Part shown: piece after piece, positions 1 through 8,382 of the stretch
How the letters are laid out: each line of letters starts with the position of its first letter
Numbering within the stretch: position 1 is the first letter of the stretch
Assembly (NCBI GenBank): GCA_963811265.1
Contig: CAWEQS010000019.1
Span: 62,001 to 126,000 of the forward strand
Direction of reading: 5' to 3'
DNA length: 64,000 bases
Source of the DNA: JAOUJD01 sp963811265
GTDB lineage: Bacteria; Pseudomonadota; Gammaproteobacteria; Burkholderiales; Burkholderiaceae_F
Translations under genes and position numbers: made by a program
The notes under the pieces: model-generated
The model's database searches: none
The model's input: the letters and a program-made list of their open reading frames with translations, nothing else
What the model was told of the DNA's origin: nothing

Positions 1-696
1 GACCTCGTTCATCACTCCGCGACCAAGTTCATCGGCGGCCACGGCGTGGCGATCGGCGGCGTGCTGATCGACGGCGGCACGTTCGATTGGCTCGCCAGCG
101 GCAAATTCCCGACGCTTACCGAGCCTTACGCCGGGTTTCACGGAATGAACTTCGCCGAGGAGAGCACGGTCGCGCCGTTCCTGCTGCGCGCCCGGCGCGA
201 GGGGTTGCGCGACTTCGGCGCCTGCATGAGCCCGCACACCGCGTTCTTCCTGCTGCAGGGCATCGAGACGCTGCCGCTGCGGATGCAGCGCCACGTCGAC
301 AACGCCCGCAAGGTCGTCGAGTTCCTGGCGAGCCACGCCGCGGTCGAGTCGGTTGCCTACCCTGACCTGCCCTCGCATCCGGACCACGCGCTCGCGCAGC
401 GCCTGCTGCCGCGCGGGAGCGGCGCGGTGTTCAGCTTCAACATGAAGGGCAGCCGCGCCGCCGGCCGCGCCTTCGTCGAGTCGCTGCAGGTGTTTTCGCA
501 CCTCGCCAACGTCGGCGACGCGAAGTCGCTGGTGATCCACCCCGCTTCGACGACCCACTTCCGGGTGCCGGACGAGCAGCTGGAAGCGGCCGGCATCACC
601 CAGGGCACGATCCGCCTGTCCGTCGGCCTCGAAGATCCGGCCGACCTGATCGACGACCTCGCCCAGGCGCTGAAGCGCGCGCAGAAGGTGGGCTGA
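1..696 (+). CDS. metY: O-acetylhomoserine sulfhydrylase (MetY family), C-terminal part
   Basis: Only the last 231 codons are present; the start lies upstream of the window. This is a PLP-dependent Cys/Met-metabolism enzyme that makes homocysteine (or methionine) from O-acetylhomoserine and sulfide or a thiol, in the cytoplasm. The reading frame opens with the SATK motif whose lysine (nt 25-27) should form the PLP Schiff base, followed by FIGGHG and GGVLIDGG, typical of the MetY branch. The end has the family NVGDAKSLVIHPASTTH motif and a terminal RLSVGLED stretch. About 200 N-terminal residues are missing compared with the usual 420-430. The stop overlaps the next start (TGATG). Cystathionine synthases are related, but the NVGDAKSL motif favours MetY. 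Confidence 0.9.
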   Translation, partial: DLVHHSATKFIGGHGVAIGGVLIDGGTFDWLASGKFPTLTEPYAGFHGMNFAEESTVAPFLLRARREGLRDFGACMSPHTAFFLLQGIETLPLRMQRHVDNARKVVEFLASHAAVESVAYPDLPSHPDHALAQRLLPRGSGAVFSFNMKGSRAAGRAFVESLQVFSHLANVGDAKSLVIHPASTTHFRVPDEQLEAAGITQGTIRLSVGLEDPADLIDDLAQALKRAQKVG

Positions 697-1532
697 TGGA
701 CCTCTCGACCTCGCCCCGGCTCTACGCCTACACCGGCGGCAAGACGTTCGACGCCGCGAAGCCCACGGTCGTCTTCCTGCACGGCGCGCAGCACGATCAC
801 AGCGTCTGGATCCTGCAGAGCCGCTACCTGGCGCACCACGGCTACGGCGTGCTGGCGCTCGACCTGCCCGGCCACATGCGCAGCGAAGGGCCCGCGCTCG
901 AGACCGTCGAGGCGATGGCCGACCGCATCGCCGATGCGCTGCGGTCCGCCAACGTCACCCGGATGATCGCGGTCGGCCACAGCATGGGATCCCTGATCGC
1001 CCTCGAACTGGCGAAGCGGATGCCGGAGTCTGTCCGCGGCGTCGTGCTCGTCGCCACGGCGTTCCCGATGCGCGTCGCCGAGCCGCTGCTCGCCGCCACC
1101 CGCGAGGCGCCGGACGAAGCGATCGACATGATCAACGTCTGGTCGCACAGCCCGTCGATCGCGGGATTCGACCGCAAGCCGTCGAACCCGGGACCGGGGT
1201 TCTCCACCATGTGGCAGAACCTGCGCCTGATGCAGCGCATCCAGCGGTGCAACGGCAGCACCGTGCTGCCGACCGACTTCGTCGCGTGCAGCCGCTATGC
1301 GGCGGGACTCGAAACGGCGGCGGCACTGCAATGCCCGGTGCTGTTCGTGCTCGGCAGTTCGGACTCGATGACGCCGCCGCGCGCGGCGAAGGCGCTGATC
1401 GACGCCTGCCGGCAGCCCGAGGTCGTGACGCTGCCCCGCGCCGGCCACGCGCTGATGTCCGAGAACCCGGACGGCGTGCGCACGGCCCTGGCGGACTTCG
1501 CTCGGCGCGCGTTCGCAGCGCCCGCGAGCTAG
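696..1532 (+). CDS. alpha/beta-fold hydrolase
   Basis: A 278-residue soluble alpha/beta hydrolase. The oxyanion-hole HG lies at residues 29-30 and the nucleophile elbow GHSMGS has its serine near residue 96. An acid candidate is in GSSDSMTP (about residue 228), and a C-terminal GHALM histidine completes a plausible Ser-Asp-His triad. There is no signal peptide, so a cytoplasmic esterase or C-C hydrolase is likely; the substrate cannot be told. The ATG overlaps the stop of the upstream sulfhydrylase by one base, and AAGGTGGG just upstream can serve as ribosome binding site. The pair is therefore probably co-transcribed, perhaps with homoserine-ester chemistry, but that is inference. Confidence 0.8.
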   Translation: MDLSTSPRLYAYTGGKTFDAAKPTVVFLHGAQHDHSVWILQSRYLAHHGYGVLALDLPGHMRSEGPALETVEAMADRIADALRSANVTRMIAVGHSMGSLIALELAKRMPESVRGVVLVATAFPMRVAEPLLAATREAPDEAIDMINVWSHSPSIAGFDRKPSNPGPGFSTMWQNLRLMQRIQRCNGSTVLPTDFVACSRYAAGLETAAALQCPVLFVLGSSDSMTPPRAAKALIDACRQPEVVTLPRAGHALMSENPDGVRTALADFARRAFAAPAS

Positions 1533-1584
1533 TTCGTGGCGGCACTGGCTCGACGCGGTCAACTGGGACACCTTCTGGCTGTAC

Positions 1585-2178
1585 GTGCTGGCCGAAGCGG
1601 CGCTGTCGCTGTCGCCCGGTCCCGCCGTGATGCTGGTGATCGCCTGCGGCCTGACCTACGGGGCGCGCAAGTCGGTCCACGCCACGCTCGGGATCCTCAG
1701 CGCCAACGCGATCTACTTCGCGATCTCGGCGACGGCGCTCGGCGCGCTGCTGGTGACATCGAAGGCCTTCTTCATCGCCGTGAAGTGGCTCGGCGCGGCC
1801 TATCTGGTCTACATCGGACTGTCGGCGCTGTTCGGGCGGCCCTCGCCCATCACCGTGACCCGCGACGAGCGCTCCGGCGGCGCACCCGGCGCGATCTACC
1901 TGTCCGGGCTGACGCTGCAACTCGCCAACCCGAAGACCCTGGTGTTCTTCGCATCGATCCTGCCGCAGTTCGTCGACCCGAGGCTGCCGGTCGGGGCACA
2001 GATGGCCTGGCTTGCGGCCGGCTCGATGATTCCGGAGTTCTTCATCCTCGGCGGATACGGCTACCTCGCTTCGCGCGCGGCGCGGCTGACCAGCGACCCG
2101 CGGTTTGCCCGCTTTACCGAGCGGGCTGCCGGCGTGCTGGTGCTCGGCGCGGCGGCGCTCGTGCTCAGCGTGACTTGA
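1585..2178 (+). CDS. LysE family transporter (N-terminus probably frameshifted)
   Basis: A LysE/RhtB-type amino-acid exporter of the inner membrane with the family signature LSLSPGPAVMLVIA close to its N-terminus and about six hydrophobic segments. The open frame begins at a GTG (1585), which cuts into the first membrane helix. The same frame upstream reads residues like HWLDAVNWDTFWLY, normal for this family, but has no start codon. A GTG at 1536 would give a normal ~213-residue protein if one extra G in the GTGGCGG run near 1537-1541 is removed. I therefore suspect a single-base insertion and a true start at 1536, directly after the hydrolase stop at 1532. Family identity is firm; the substrate is unknown. 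Confidence 0.8.
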   Translation: MLAEAALSLSPGPAVMLVIACGLTYGARKSVHATLGILSANAIYFAISATALGALLVTSKAFFIAVKWLGAAYLVYIGLSALFGRPSPITVTRDERSGGAPGAIYLSGLTLQLANPKTLVFFASILPQFVDPRLPVGAQMAWLAAGSMIPEFFILGGYGYLASRAARLTSDPRFARFTERAAGVLVLGAAALVLSVT

Positions 2179-2337
2179 CCGGCACTCGGCGCGCCGTAAG
2201 ATGGGCGCTCACCGCTCGCTCCCGAGGTCCACGATGAGCACTTCAGTCGCCCTGCGCCGCACGACCCGTCCCGCCTGTGCGCGCACGGCCGCTCCGAAGC
2301 GCTCATCCAGGGGCACGCAGCGCGCGAGGGTAGTCCA

Positions 2338-2574
2338 GTGAGCGACGACGCGAACCCGCTGAAGGACCAGGGCACGCGGGAACGCATCGCCGCGGTCGTG
2401 ATCGGTGCGCTCTTCGTGGGCATCGCGCTCGCCATCCTGGTGTCGTTCGTGCACGACCTGTCGGTCGGCCCCGTGCTGGCCGCCATCGTCATCGGTGGCC
2501 TCGGCATCGAAGCCCTCCTCAGCGCGGCCCGCAACCGGCGCTGCCTGCTGTCACGGATCGGACCGTTGCCCTGA
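2338..2574 (+). CDS. small two-helix membrane protein
   Basis: A 78-residue protein from a GTG start. It has a short polar N-terminus (MSDDANPLKDQGTRER), then two hydrophobic segments at about residues 18-40 and 45-63, and a basic C-terminal end (AARNRRCLLSRI). I do not recognise the family. It is separated from the DUF3079 gene by about 70 bases and may share its transcript. The topology suggests an inner-membrane hairpin with both ends on the cytoplasmic side. It could be non-coding, but codon use and clean membrane segments argue for a real gene. Confidence 0.5.
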   Translation: MSDDANPLKDQGTRERIAAVVIGALFVGIALAILVSFVHDLSVGPVLAAIVIGGLGIEALLSAARNRRCLLSRIGPLP

Positions 2575-2647
2575 CCTGCCTCGAAGGAAACACTCGGCGA
2601 ACCGGCCGCCGCAGGCCGGGTCCAATCGCCGAGCGCCCCGACCCGAC

Positions 2648-2860
2648 GTGAGCAAGAAGTTCCCTGTCGCCCCGAAGAGTCCCCACCGCATCTGCTGGGG
2701 CTGCGACAAGTACTGCCCGTCCGACTCGCTCGCCTGTGGCAACGGATCGGAACGCACGATGCATCCGGTCGAACTGTTCGGCGAGGACTGGCTCGAATGG
2801 GGCCTCGGGAGCGCCGCACCGACGAACCCCTCGGACTCGCCGCCCGACAAGACGGATTGA
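2648..2860 (+). CDS. DUF3079 family protein
   Basis: A 70-residue protein beginning at GTG 2648 (VSKKFPVAPKSPHR). It carries the conserved core CWGCDKYCP followed by ACGNG and HPVELFGEDW, the pattern of DUF3079, a small family of unknown function in Beta- and Gammaproteobacteria. The four conserved cysteines (in CWGCDKYC and LACGNG) suggest metal binding, but no function is established. The start is chosen because family members begin a few residues before KKFP; the open frame extending upstream is not conserved. Confidence 0.75.
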   Translation: MSKKFPVAPKSPHRICWGCDKYCPSDSLACGNGSERTMHPVELFGEDWLEWGLGSAAPTNPSDSPPDKTD

Positions 2861-2958
2861 GAGCGATCCCCCGCCGCCTCGACGGGCCGGCTCGAGCGTC
2901 CGGCGCTGGCTCGTGCAAGCGACGCGGCGATCGCAGCGGCTTCGCACCGCGCCACGCC

Positions 2959-4212
2959 CTAGCCTGAACCGAGCGACTCCTCCATCGGCGCCTTGAGCCA
3001 CTCCGCCTCCGACCATCGCCGGCACACGGGCGCCAGTCCAACCGACGCCGCCGACAACAGGGTGTTGTTCGGATCGATCGCGAAGCGGCCGAAGACCGGC
3101 GCGAGCGTCATCGTCTTCGTGTCGCAGACCAGCAGCCAGTCCTGCTCCCGGGCCCGCCCCGTCAACGTGGCGGCCGCGCGCCTCACGTAGCCCAGCCGCT
3201 CGAGCGACTCGAGCAGAAGTTCGGCTTCCTCCGTCGGCGTGCGCACGACACGCGCGAGTTCGCTGGTGGGAATCGCCGAGCGGCCGTCCGCCTTCGCGTC
3301 GAGCAGCGCCTTCAGGAGGGCCACGGCGGTGACGAACTGGTTGCCTGCGCGCGATTCATCCGAGAAGCGCGTTGCGCGCAGTCGCGGCAGCGTCGCGGCG
3401 ATCGCCGCACCGAACAGCAGCACGTACCACGCGAGGTAAACCCAGATCAGGAAGAACGGCACGACCGCGAACGCGCCGTAGACCGATCGCACGACGCCCC
3501 GCGACACGAACACCCCGAAGGCGCCCTTGACGAACGCCGCGAGGATGGCGGCGATGAAGCCCCCGATCAGGGCGTCGCGCCAGGAGACGCTGCGATTGGG
3601 GACGAACACGTAGAGTGCCGCGTACGAGAGGCCGGTGAGCACGACCGGCGCGTAGTCGAGCAGGTGGCGCAGCAGCCGCGGCAACTGCCGCACGGTTTCG
3701 GCCGACTGCGACCACAGGAACGAACTGGCGCTCAGGCTCGCGCCGATCACCAGGGGGCCGAGCGACAGAATGGCCCAGTAGATCAGCACGCGCTGACCGA
3801 ACGGCCGGCGGTCGCGGACGCGCCAGATGTCGTTCAGGACCCGGTCCACCGTGACGATCATCGTGAGCGCCGTGACGGCGAGGAACGCCAGGCCGACGGC
3901 CGTCAGTTCCGTAGCCTGCGCCGCGAACTCGTTCACGTAGCGCAGCACGGTGCCCGAGATCTGGCCCGGAAGCGCCCTGAGCAGGTAGTTCTCGAGTTCG
4001 CCGTGGAACCGCGCGAACAGCGGAAACGTGGTGAACAGCGCCAGCGCGACCGCGAACAGCGGGACCACCGACAGCATCGTCGTGAACGTCAGGCTGCCGG
4101 CGACCTGCGCCAGGCGAACGTCGCGCGCCCGCGCTTTCGCGAACGACAGCGCCTCGCGTACGCGGCGCAGGTGCGGGTGGCGGTCGAACGTGTCGGCGAA
4201 GGGCCAATGCAT
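2959..4212 (-). CDS. YihY/virulence factor BrkB family membrane protein
   Basis: A 417-residue inner-membrane protein with roughly six hydrophobic segments in the first 280 residues, including LTFTTMLSVVPLFAVALALF and the AVVPFFLIWVYLAWYVLLFG region typical of YihY/BrkB. The remaining 130 residues form a soluble domain with a winged-helix-like stretch (SELARVVRTPTEEAELLLESL), as in longer betaproteobacterial members. Family function is not settled; the old ribonuclease BN label is wrong for it. It is transcribed divergently from wrbA, with 78 bases between the starts. Confidence 0.85.
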   Translation of the reverse strand: MHWPFADTFDRHPHLRRVREALSFAKARARDVRLAQVAGSLTFTTMLSVVPLFAVALALFTTFPLFARFHGELENYLLRALPGQISGTVLRYVNEFAAQATELTAVGLAFLAVTALTMIVTVDRVLNDIWRVRDRRPFGQRVLIYWAILSLGPLVIGASLSASSFLWSQSAETVRQLPRLLRHLLDYAPVVLTGLSYAALYVFVPNRSVSWRDALIGGFIAAILAAFVKGAFGVFVSRGVVRSVYGAFAVVPFFLIWVYLAWYVLLFGAAIAATLPRLRATRFSDESRAGNQFVTAVALLKALLDAKADGRSAIPTSELARVVRTPTEEAELLLESLERLGYVRRAAATLTGRAREQDWLLVCDTKTMTLAPVFGRFAIDPNNTLLSAASVGLAPVCRRWSEAEWLKAPMEESLGSG

Positions 4213-4290
4213 CGGGGAAGGTCGGAGGACGGGAGGGCGAAGCGGCGGTTCCTATAATGCCAGCCTATCCCTTCGCCTCGCCCTTCCTGC

Positions 4291-4884
4291 GTGGACATCC
4301 TCGTCCTCTACTACTCCCGCCATGGCGCCACCCGCCTCCTTGCCGACGCGGTCGCCAACGGCATCGATGCCGTCGACGGCGCGCAGGCACGCGTGCGGAC
4401 GGTCCCTCCGGTCGTGCCGGTCGTGACGGCGGCTGCGCCGCCGGTCCCCGTCGAGGGCGCGCCGTACGTCGAGTTGCCGGACCTCGAGGAGTGCGGCGGC
4501 ATCGCGCTCGGATCGCCGACGCGCTTCGGCAACATGGCGGCGCCGTTGAAGCACTTCTTCGATTCGACGTCCGGCCTGTGGCTGTCGGGCGCCCTCGCCG
4601 GCAAGCCGGCCGCAGTGTTCACTTCCACGAGCTCGATGCACGGCGGCCAGGAGGCGACGCTGCTGTCGATGATGCTTCCGCTGCTGCACCACGGGATGCT
4701 GGTGCTCGGCATTCCGTACACCGAACCCGACCTGGACGCCACGGCGAGCGGCGGCACTCCGTACGGCGCCAGCCACCTCGGACGGCGCGGAGCGCCCGTC
4801 GTGCTGACCGACGAGGAGCGCCGTCTCGCGGTGGCGCTCGGCGCCCGCCTCGCGCGGACGGCCGTCGCGCTGGGACGCGCGTGA
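4291..4884 (+). CDS. wrbA: NAD(P)H:quinone oxidoreductase, WrbA type
   Basis: A 197-residue flavodoxin-fold FMN protein that reduces quinones by two electrons using NAD(P)H. The phosphate loop is YYSRHGATRLLADAV at residues 7-21, and the second FMN segment is GSPTRFGNMAAPLKHFFD at about 71-88. TSTSSMHGGQEAT is the usual WrbA loop. The start is GTG at 4291 (VDILVLYYS). A TATAAT hexamer lies at about 4253-4258, a possible -10, though no good -35 is visible. The stop overlaps the next gene in a GTGA arrangement, so wrbA, the DUF2069 gene and the FAD oxidase form a three-gene operon. Confidence 0.88.
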   Translation: MDILVLYYSRHGATRLLADAVANGIDAVDGAQARVRTVPPVVPVVTAAAPPVPVEGAPYVELPDLEECGGIALGSPTRFGNMAAPLKHFFDSTSGLWLSGALAGKPAAVFTSTSSMHGGQEATLLSMMLPLLHHGMLVLGIPYTEPDLDATASGGTPYGASHLGRRGAPVVLTDEERRLAVALGARLARTAVALGRA

Positions 4885-5261
4885 GCGCGGACGTCTCCCC
4901 GCGCCAGCGTGTTGCCTGGCACCTCGCGGTGGCCGCGTGGTTGTCGCTGATCGCGCTCGCGTTGCTGTGGGAAACCTGGATCGCCCCGCTGCGTCCGGGC
5001 GGTTCGTGGCTGGCCCTGAAGGCGCTGCCGCTCGCGCTCGCGCTGCGCGGGCTGCTGCGGGCCGACGCCTACACGATGCAGTGGGCGCTGATGCTGTCGC
5101 TGCTGTACGTGCTCGAAGGAGCGGTACGCATCTTCGACGCGGCGCCGGTGAACGTGCTCGCCGCCATCGAGATCGCGCTCGCGGTGCTGTTCTTCATTGC
5201 GTCCATCGTCTACCTGCGCCCGCTGAAGCAGGCAGCCAAGTCGCGGAAAGAGGCCTCGTGA
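4881..5261 (+). CDS. DUF2069 domain-containing membrane protein
   Basis: A 126-residue inner-membrane protein with four hydrophobic segments (about residues 13-30, 42-60, 66-84 and 92-112) and a basic C-terminus (LRPLKQAAKSRKEAS). Length and order fit DUF2069, which commonly sits next to wrbA in Betaproteobacteria. The motif ALPLALALRGLLRADAYTMQW is characteristic. The start is GTG 4881, overlapping the wrbA stop by four bases; the long open frame extending upstream is only the wrbA shadow. The gene also overlaps the FAD oxidase start by four bases. Function is unknown; the linkage suggests a role with the quinone reductase. Confidence 0.82.
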   Translation: MSADVSPRQRVAWHLAVAAWLSLIALALLWETWIAPLRPGGSWLALKALPLALALRGLLRADAYTMQWALMLSLLYVLEGAVRIFDAAPVNVLAAIEIALAVLFFIASIVYLRPLKQAAKSRKEAS

Positions 5262-6661
5262 ACCTGCTCGAGCAGCTGAGCGCAACGGTCGGCGACGCCA
5301 ACGTGCTGACCGAGCCCGTCGACACGGCGTCCTATCTCACCGACTGGCGCAAGCGCTACACCGGCCGCGCGCAGGCCGTCGTGCGGCCTGCGACCACGGA
5401 CGAAGTCGCCGCGGTCGTGAGGCTGTGCGTGCAGGCGCACGCGCCGATCGTGCCGCAGGGAGGCAACACTGGACTGGTCGGCGGCGGCACGCCGGACGAC
5501 TCCGGCCGCGCGATCCTGCTGTCGCTGGGCCGCATGAATCGCGTGCGCACCGTCGATCCGGTCAACAACACGATCACCGTCGAAGCGGGCTGTCCGCTGC
5601 AGCGCGTGCAGGAAGCCGCCGCCGAGGCGGGGCGCCTGTTCCCGTTGTCCCTTGCGGCGGAGGGCACGGCCACGATCGGCGGCAACCTGTCGACCAACGC
5701 GGGGGGCACGCAGGTCCTGCGCTACGGCAACGCGCGCGAGCTCGCCCTCGGGCTCGAGGTCGTGCTGCCCTCGGGCGAGCTGTGGGATGGCCTGCGCGGA
5801 CTGCGCAAGGACAACACGGGCTACGACCTGCGCGACCTCTTCATCGGCGCGGAAGGCACGCTCGGCGTGATCACCGCGGCCTGCCTGAAGACTTTTCCCT
5901 TGCCTCGGGGCGAAGGGACGGCACTGCTCGCAGTGCGATCGGTGGAGGCGGCGCTGGCGCTGCTGGAAGTCGCGCAGTCGATCGCCGGTCCGGCGCTGAC
6001 GGGCTTCGAGCTGTTCTCCGACCTGTGCCTGGAACTGGTCGAACGGCACTTCCCGCCGCACCGGTCGCCGCTCGCCGGGCGCTCGCCCTACTACGTGCTG
6101 CTGCAACTGAGTGACCACGAGAGCGACGCGCACGCGGCGGCGCTGCTGCAGGCGGTCGCGGAGCAGGCCATCGAACGGGACCTCGCGACCGACGCCGCGC
6201 TGGCGCAGTCGGTCGCGCAGGCGCGCGGCCTGTGGGCCTTGCGCGAGTTCATCTCGGAGGCCCAGGCCGCCGAAGGAACGAACATCAAGCACGACATCGC
6301 CGTGCCGATCTCGGCGATCGCCCGCTTCGTGGCCGAGACCAACGCGCTGCTGGCGCAGCAGCTGCCAGGCATCCGCATGGTCATCTTCGGCCATCTGGGC
6401 GACGGCAACCTCCACTACAACGTCAGCCCGCCGGTGGGCGCGTCCGATGCGGAGTTCGTCGCGCGACAGCCGGCCGTCTATCGCCTGGTGCACGACCAGG
6501 TGGCCCGGCACGCCGGGTCCATCTCCGCCGAGCACGGGATCGGGCAACTGAAGCGCGTGGAGATCCAGCGTTACAAGTCGCCGGTCGAACTCGCGCTGAT
6601 GCGCCGCCTGAAGGAGACCCTGGACCCGCTCGGGATCATGAATCCGGGCAAGATGGTCTAG
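5258..6661 (+). CDS. FAD-binding oxidase, D-2-hydroxyacid dehydrogenase type (D2HGDH/GlcD-like)
   Basis: A 467-residue flavoprotein of the FAD-linked oxidase family that oxidises D-2-hydroxy acids to 2-keto acids. The FAD pyrophosphate loop PQGGNTGLVGG is at about residues 67-77, and GGNLSTNAGGTQVLRYGN marks the PCMH-type domain. The C-terminal cap includes GHLGDGNLHYNV (metal- and substrate-binding histidines) and ends with SAEHGIGQLKR and PLGIMNPGKMV, as in D-2-hydroxyglutarate and D-lactate dehydrogenases. The start is GTG 5258 in a GTGA overlap with the DUF2069 stop. No iron-sulfur domain is fused, and no glcE/glcF partners are present, which favours a stand-alone enzyme. Exact substrate is not determined. 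Confidence 0.85.
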   Translation: MNLLEQLSATVGDANVLTEPVDTASYLTDWRKRYTGRAQAVVRPATTDEVAAVVRLCVQAHAPIVPQGGNTGLVGGGTPDDSGRAILLSLGRMNRVRTVDPVNNTITVEAGCPLQRVQEAAAEAGRLFPLSLAAEGTATIGGNLSTNAGGTQVLRYGNARELALGLEVVLPSGELWDGLRGLRKDNTGYDLRDLFIGAEGTLGVITAACLKTFPLPRGEGTALLAVRSVEAALALLEVAQSIAGPALTGFELFSDLCLELVERHFPPHRSPLAGRSPYYVLLQLSDHESDAHAAALLQAVAEQAIERDLATDAALAQSVAQARGLWALREFISEAQAAEGTNIKHDIAVPISAIARFVAETNALLAQQLPGIRMVIFGHLGDGNLHYNVSPPVGASDAEFVARQPAVYRLVHDQVARHAGSISAEHGIGQLKRVEIQRYKSPVELALMRRLKETLDPLGIMNPGKMV

Positions 6662-6782
6662 GACGCGGGCTGGGAACTTGAGTCCCGCCTTCACGGGAGA
6701 TACCGCCTCCATTCTTCGGATCGGTCAAGCGTCCCCCATTGGATAGCATGCAGCCACAAACAAGGGAGCCACAGAGGAACGC

Positions 6783-7859
6783 ATGACGACGAAAAGCAAG
6801 CTTTGGATCGCGGTTGCAGCCCTGGTCGCCGGTTCGACGGCGCTCGCCCAGCAGGAACAGGTGCCGACCTACGGGCCGCTGCGCCAGCCGGTGCCGGTGC
6901 CGGGCGCCAAGCCGGTCAACCAGCCCGCGATCGACGCGCTGAAGGGCGACGGCCTTTTCTACATCTACGGTTCCAAGGTGGCGAACCTCAAGGCCAGCGG
7001 CACCCCGGGCCAGGGCAACCGCTACGCGCTCACCGAGACCAGCAGCGACGCCAAGACGGGTTCGGTCAACAGCCACATCGACGTCGGCAGCTTCGTGCTG
7101 AACGGCGAGCGACGCTCGGCCGGCCGGCCGAACTTCGCGATCCCGGCGCCCGACGGCAGCATGTACCTGCTGTACTCCGCCGCCGACAACCCCCTGCGCA
7201 TCGCCGTCACGCTGCAGCCGTTCGACGTCAGCGACATGCCGATCCAGCCTTTCCTGCGCACGCCGGACAACTATCCGAAGCAGGAAGCGGCGAAGGCCGG
7301 CAGCGCGCGCTTCCCGGCCAATTCGATTGCCTACCTCGTCGTCGCGCGCTTCGTCGACGACGTGCTCGTGCTGCCGTCGAAGGAGTCGTTCACGGGCGCG
7401 ACGGACACGATGCAGTTCGTCGGCAACTTCTCCAAGCAGATCCCCTACTGCCTCGCATACGAAGACCGCAACGGCGCAAAGCCCTATGCGATGTTCTTCA
7501 AGCCCGGCGCCAAGGGCGCAGGCTCCGTGCAGTTGTTCCCGGCGAAGACCGGCACCCTGTTCTGCGACCGCACCAGCGCGGAAGTCGTGGCCGAAGGCAA
7601 GTGGGAGGAGAGGACCGTCGGCGGCACGAAGGCCGTCGTGCTGTCCTTCCCGGCGCTCGTGGATCCGCTCGACACCGGTGTCTCGAACGTGGAGCGGGAG
7701 TCCGCCCGCATCGCCTTCGTCCAGCCGACCAAGGGCACGCCCGGCGTGCGCCCGGGCAAGCTGTACGAGGCCGGCGCCAAGATCTACGACTACCAGTACC
7801 GCTTCAACAAGACGGCGGCCGACGCGGTGCGCCAGGCGATCGGAGTCGCAGCGCAGTAG
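6783..7859 (+). CDS. secreted protein of unknown function
   Basis: A 358-residue protein with a clear Sec signal peptide (KSKLWIAVAALVAGSTALAQ, cleavage near residue 22) and no other membrane segment, so probably periplasmic. After a Pro/Val-rich linker the mature part contains a long beta-rich region (DGLFYIYGSK, DGSMYLLYSAAD) and two cysteines, in QIPYCLAYED and TLFCDRTS, that could pair. I do not recognise any family. The ribosome site AGAGGA precedes the ATG by four bases. It stands alone, with a 121-base leader upstream and the DUF4124 gene 43 bases downstream. Confidence 0.7.
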   Translation: MTTKSKLWIAVAALVAGSTALAQQEQVPTYGPLRQPVPVPGAKPVNQPAIDALKGDGLFYIYGSKVANLKASGTPGQGNRYALTETSSDAKTGSVNSHIDVGSFVLNGERRSAGRPNFAIPAPDGSMYLLYSAADNPLRIAVTLQPFDVSDMPIQPFLRTPDNYPKQEAAKAGSARFPANSIAYLVVARFVDDVLVLPSKESFTGATDTMQFVGNFSKQIPYCLAYEDRNGAKPYAMFFKPGAKGAGSVQLFPAKTGTLFCDRTSAEVVAEGKWEERTVGGTKAVVLSFPALVDPLDTGVSNVERESARIAFVQPTKGTPGVRPGKLYEAGAKIYDYQYRFNKTAADAVRQAIGVAAQ

Positions 7860-7902
7860 TGGTCGTGGTCACTTCGGGCATGGCGTTGGCTAGACTGACG
7901 CC

Positions 7903-8382
7903 ATGCCGTTCGGTTTCTCTCCCTTCGCTCGACTGCTGCTCGCCGGCCTGGCGCTGATTCCGACCGCCCTTGCCGCGCAGTCGATCCAGCGCTGCGAGTC
8001 GAAGGACGGGCGCGTCACCTACTCCAACACGGCGTGCCCGGACGGAACGGTGCCGGTGCGCAAGGTCAACACCGAGCCGCCGATCAGCGTCGACGACAGG
8101 AAGGCCGCGCAGGAGCGCACCCGGAAGGAAAGCGCGGCTGCGAAGCAGGTCGACAAGGAGCAGGCCCAGCAGGAAGCGCGCGACCGGAAACAGGCCGACG
8201 AGCGTGCGAAAGCCGACGCCAAGGCCAAGGAGCGCTGCGACAACGCGCGGCGCGAACTCGAACGATCCAGGGCTTCGCGGGCCGAGCTGAACGCCCGCCC
8301 ATCGACCGCCGAGAAGATCGAGAAGGCGGAGTCCGAGATCAAGCGGCGCGAGTCGGACGTCAAGCGGGACTGCAGCGGCTGA
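7903..8382 (+). CDS. DUF4124 domain-containing secreted protein
   Basis: A 159-residue protein with a signal peptide (cleavage after about residue 24, ALAAQ). It has a DUF4124 core whose two cysteines lie in the pattern RCESKDGRVTYSNTACPDG. Residues 60-159 are a highly charged Lys/Glu/Arg/Ala stretch predicted to be a long alpha-helix or coiled coil. Such proteins are common in Beta- and Gammaproteobacteria, but their role is unknown. It runs convergently into dusA with no base between the two stop codons. Confidence 0.8.
   Translation: MPFGFSPFARLLLAGLALIPTALAAQSIQRCESKDGRVTYSNTACPDGTVPVRKVNTEPPISVDDRKAAQERTRKESAAAKQVDKEQAQQEARDRKQADERAKADAKAKERCDNARRELERSRASRAELNARPSTAEKIEKAESEIKRRESDVKRDCSG

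Noticed and set aside
2234..2341. 35-codon Arg-rich frame ending in a GTGA overlap with the small membrane protein
   Set aside because: No recognisable similarity, very Arg-rich, and its only support is the overlap, which chance can give in GC-rich DNA.
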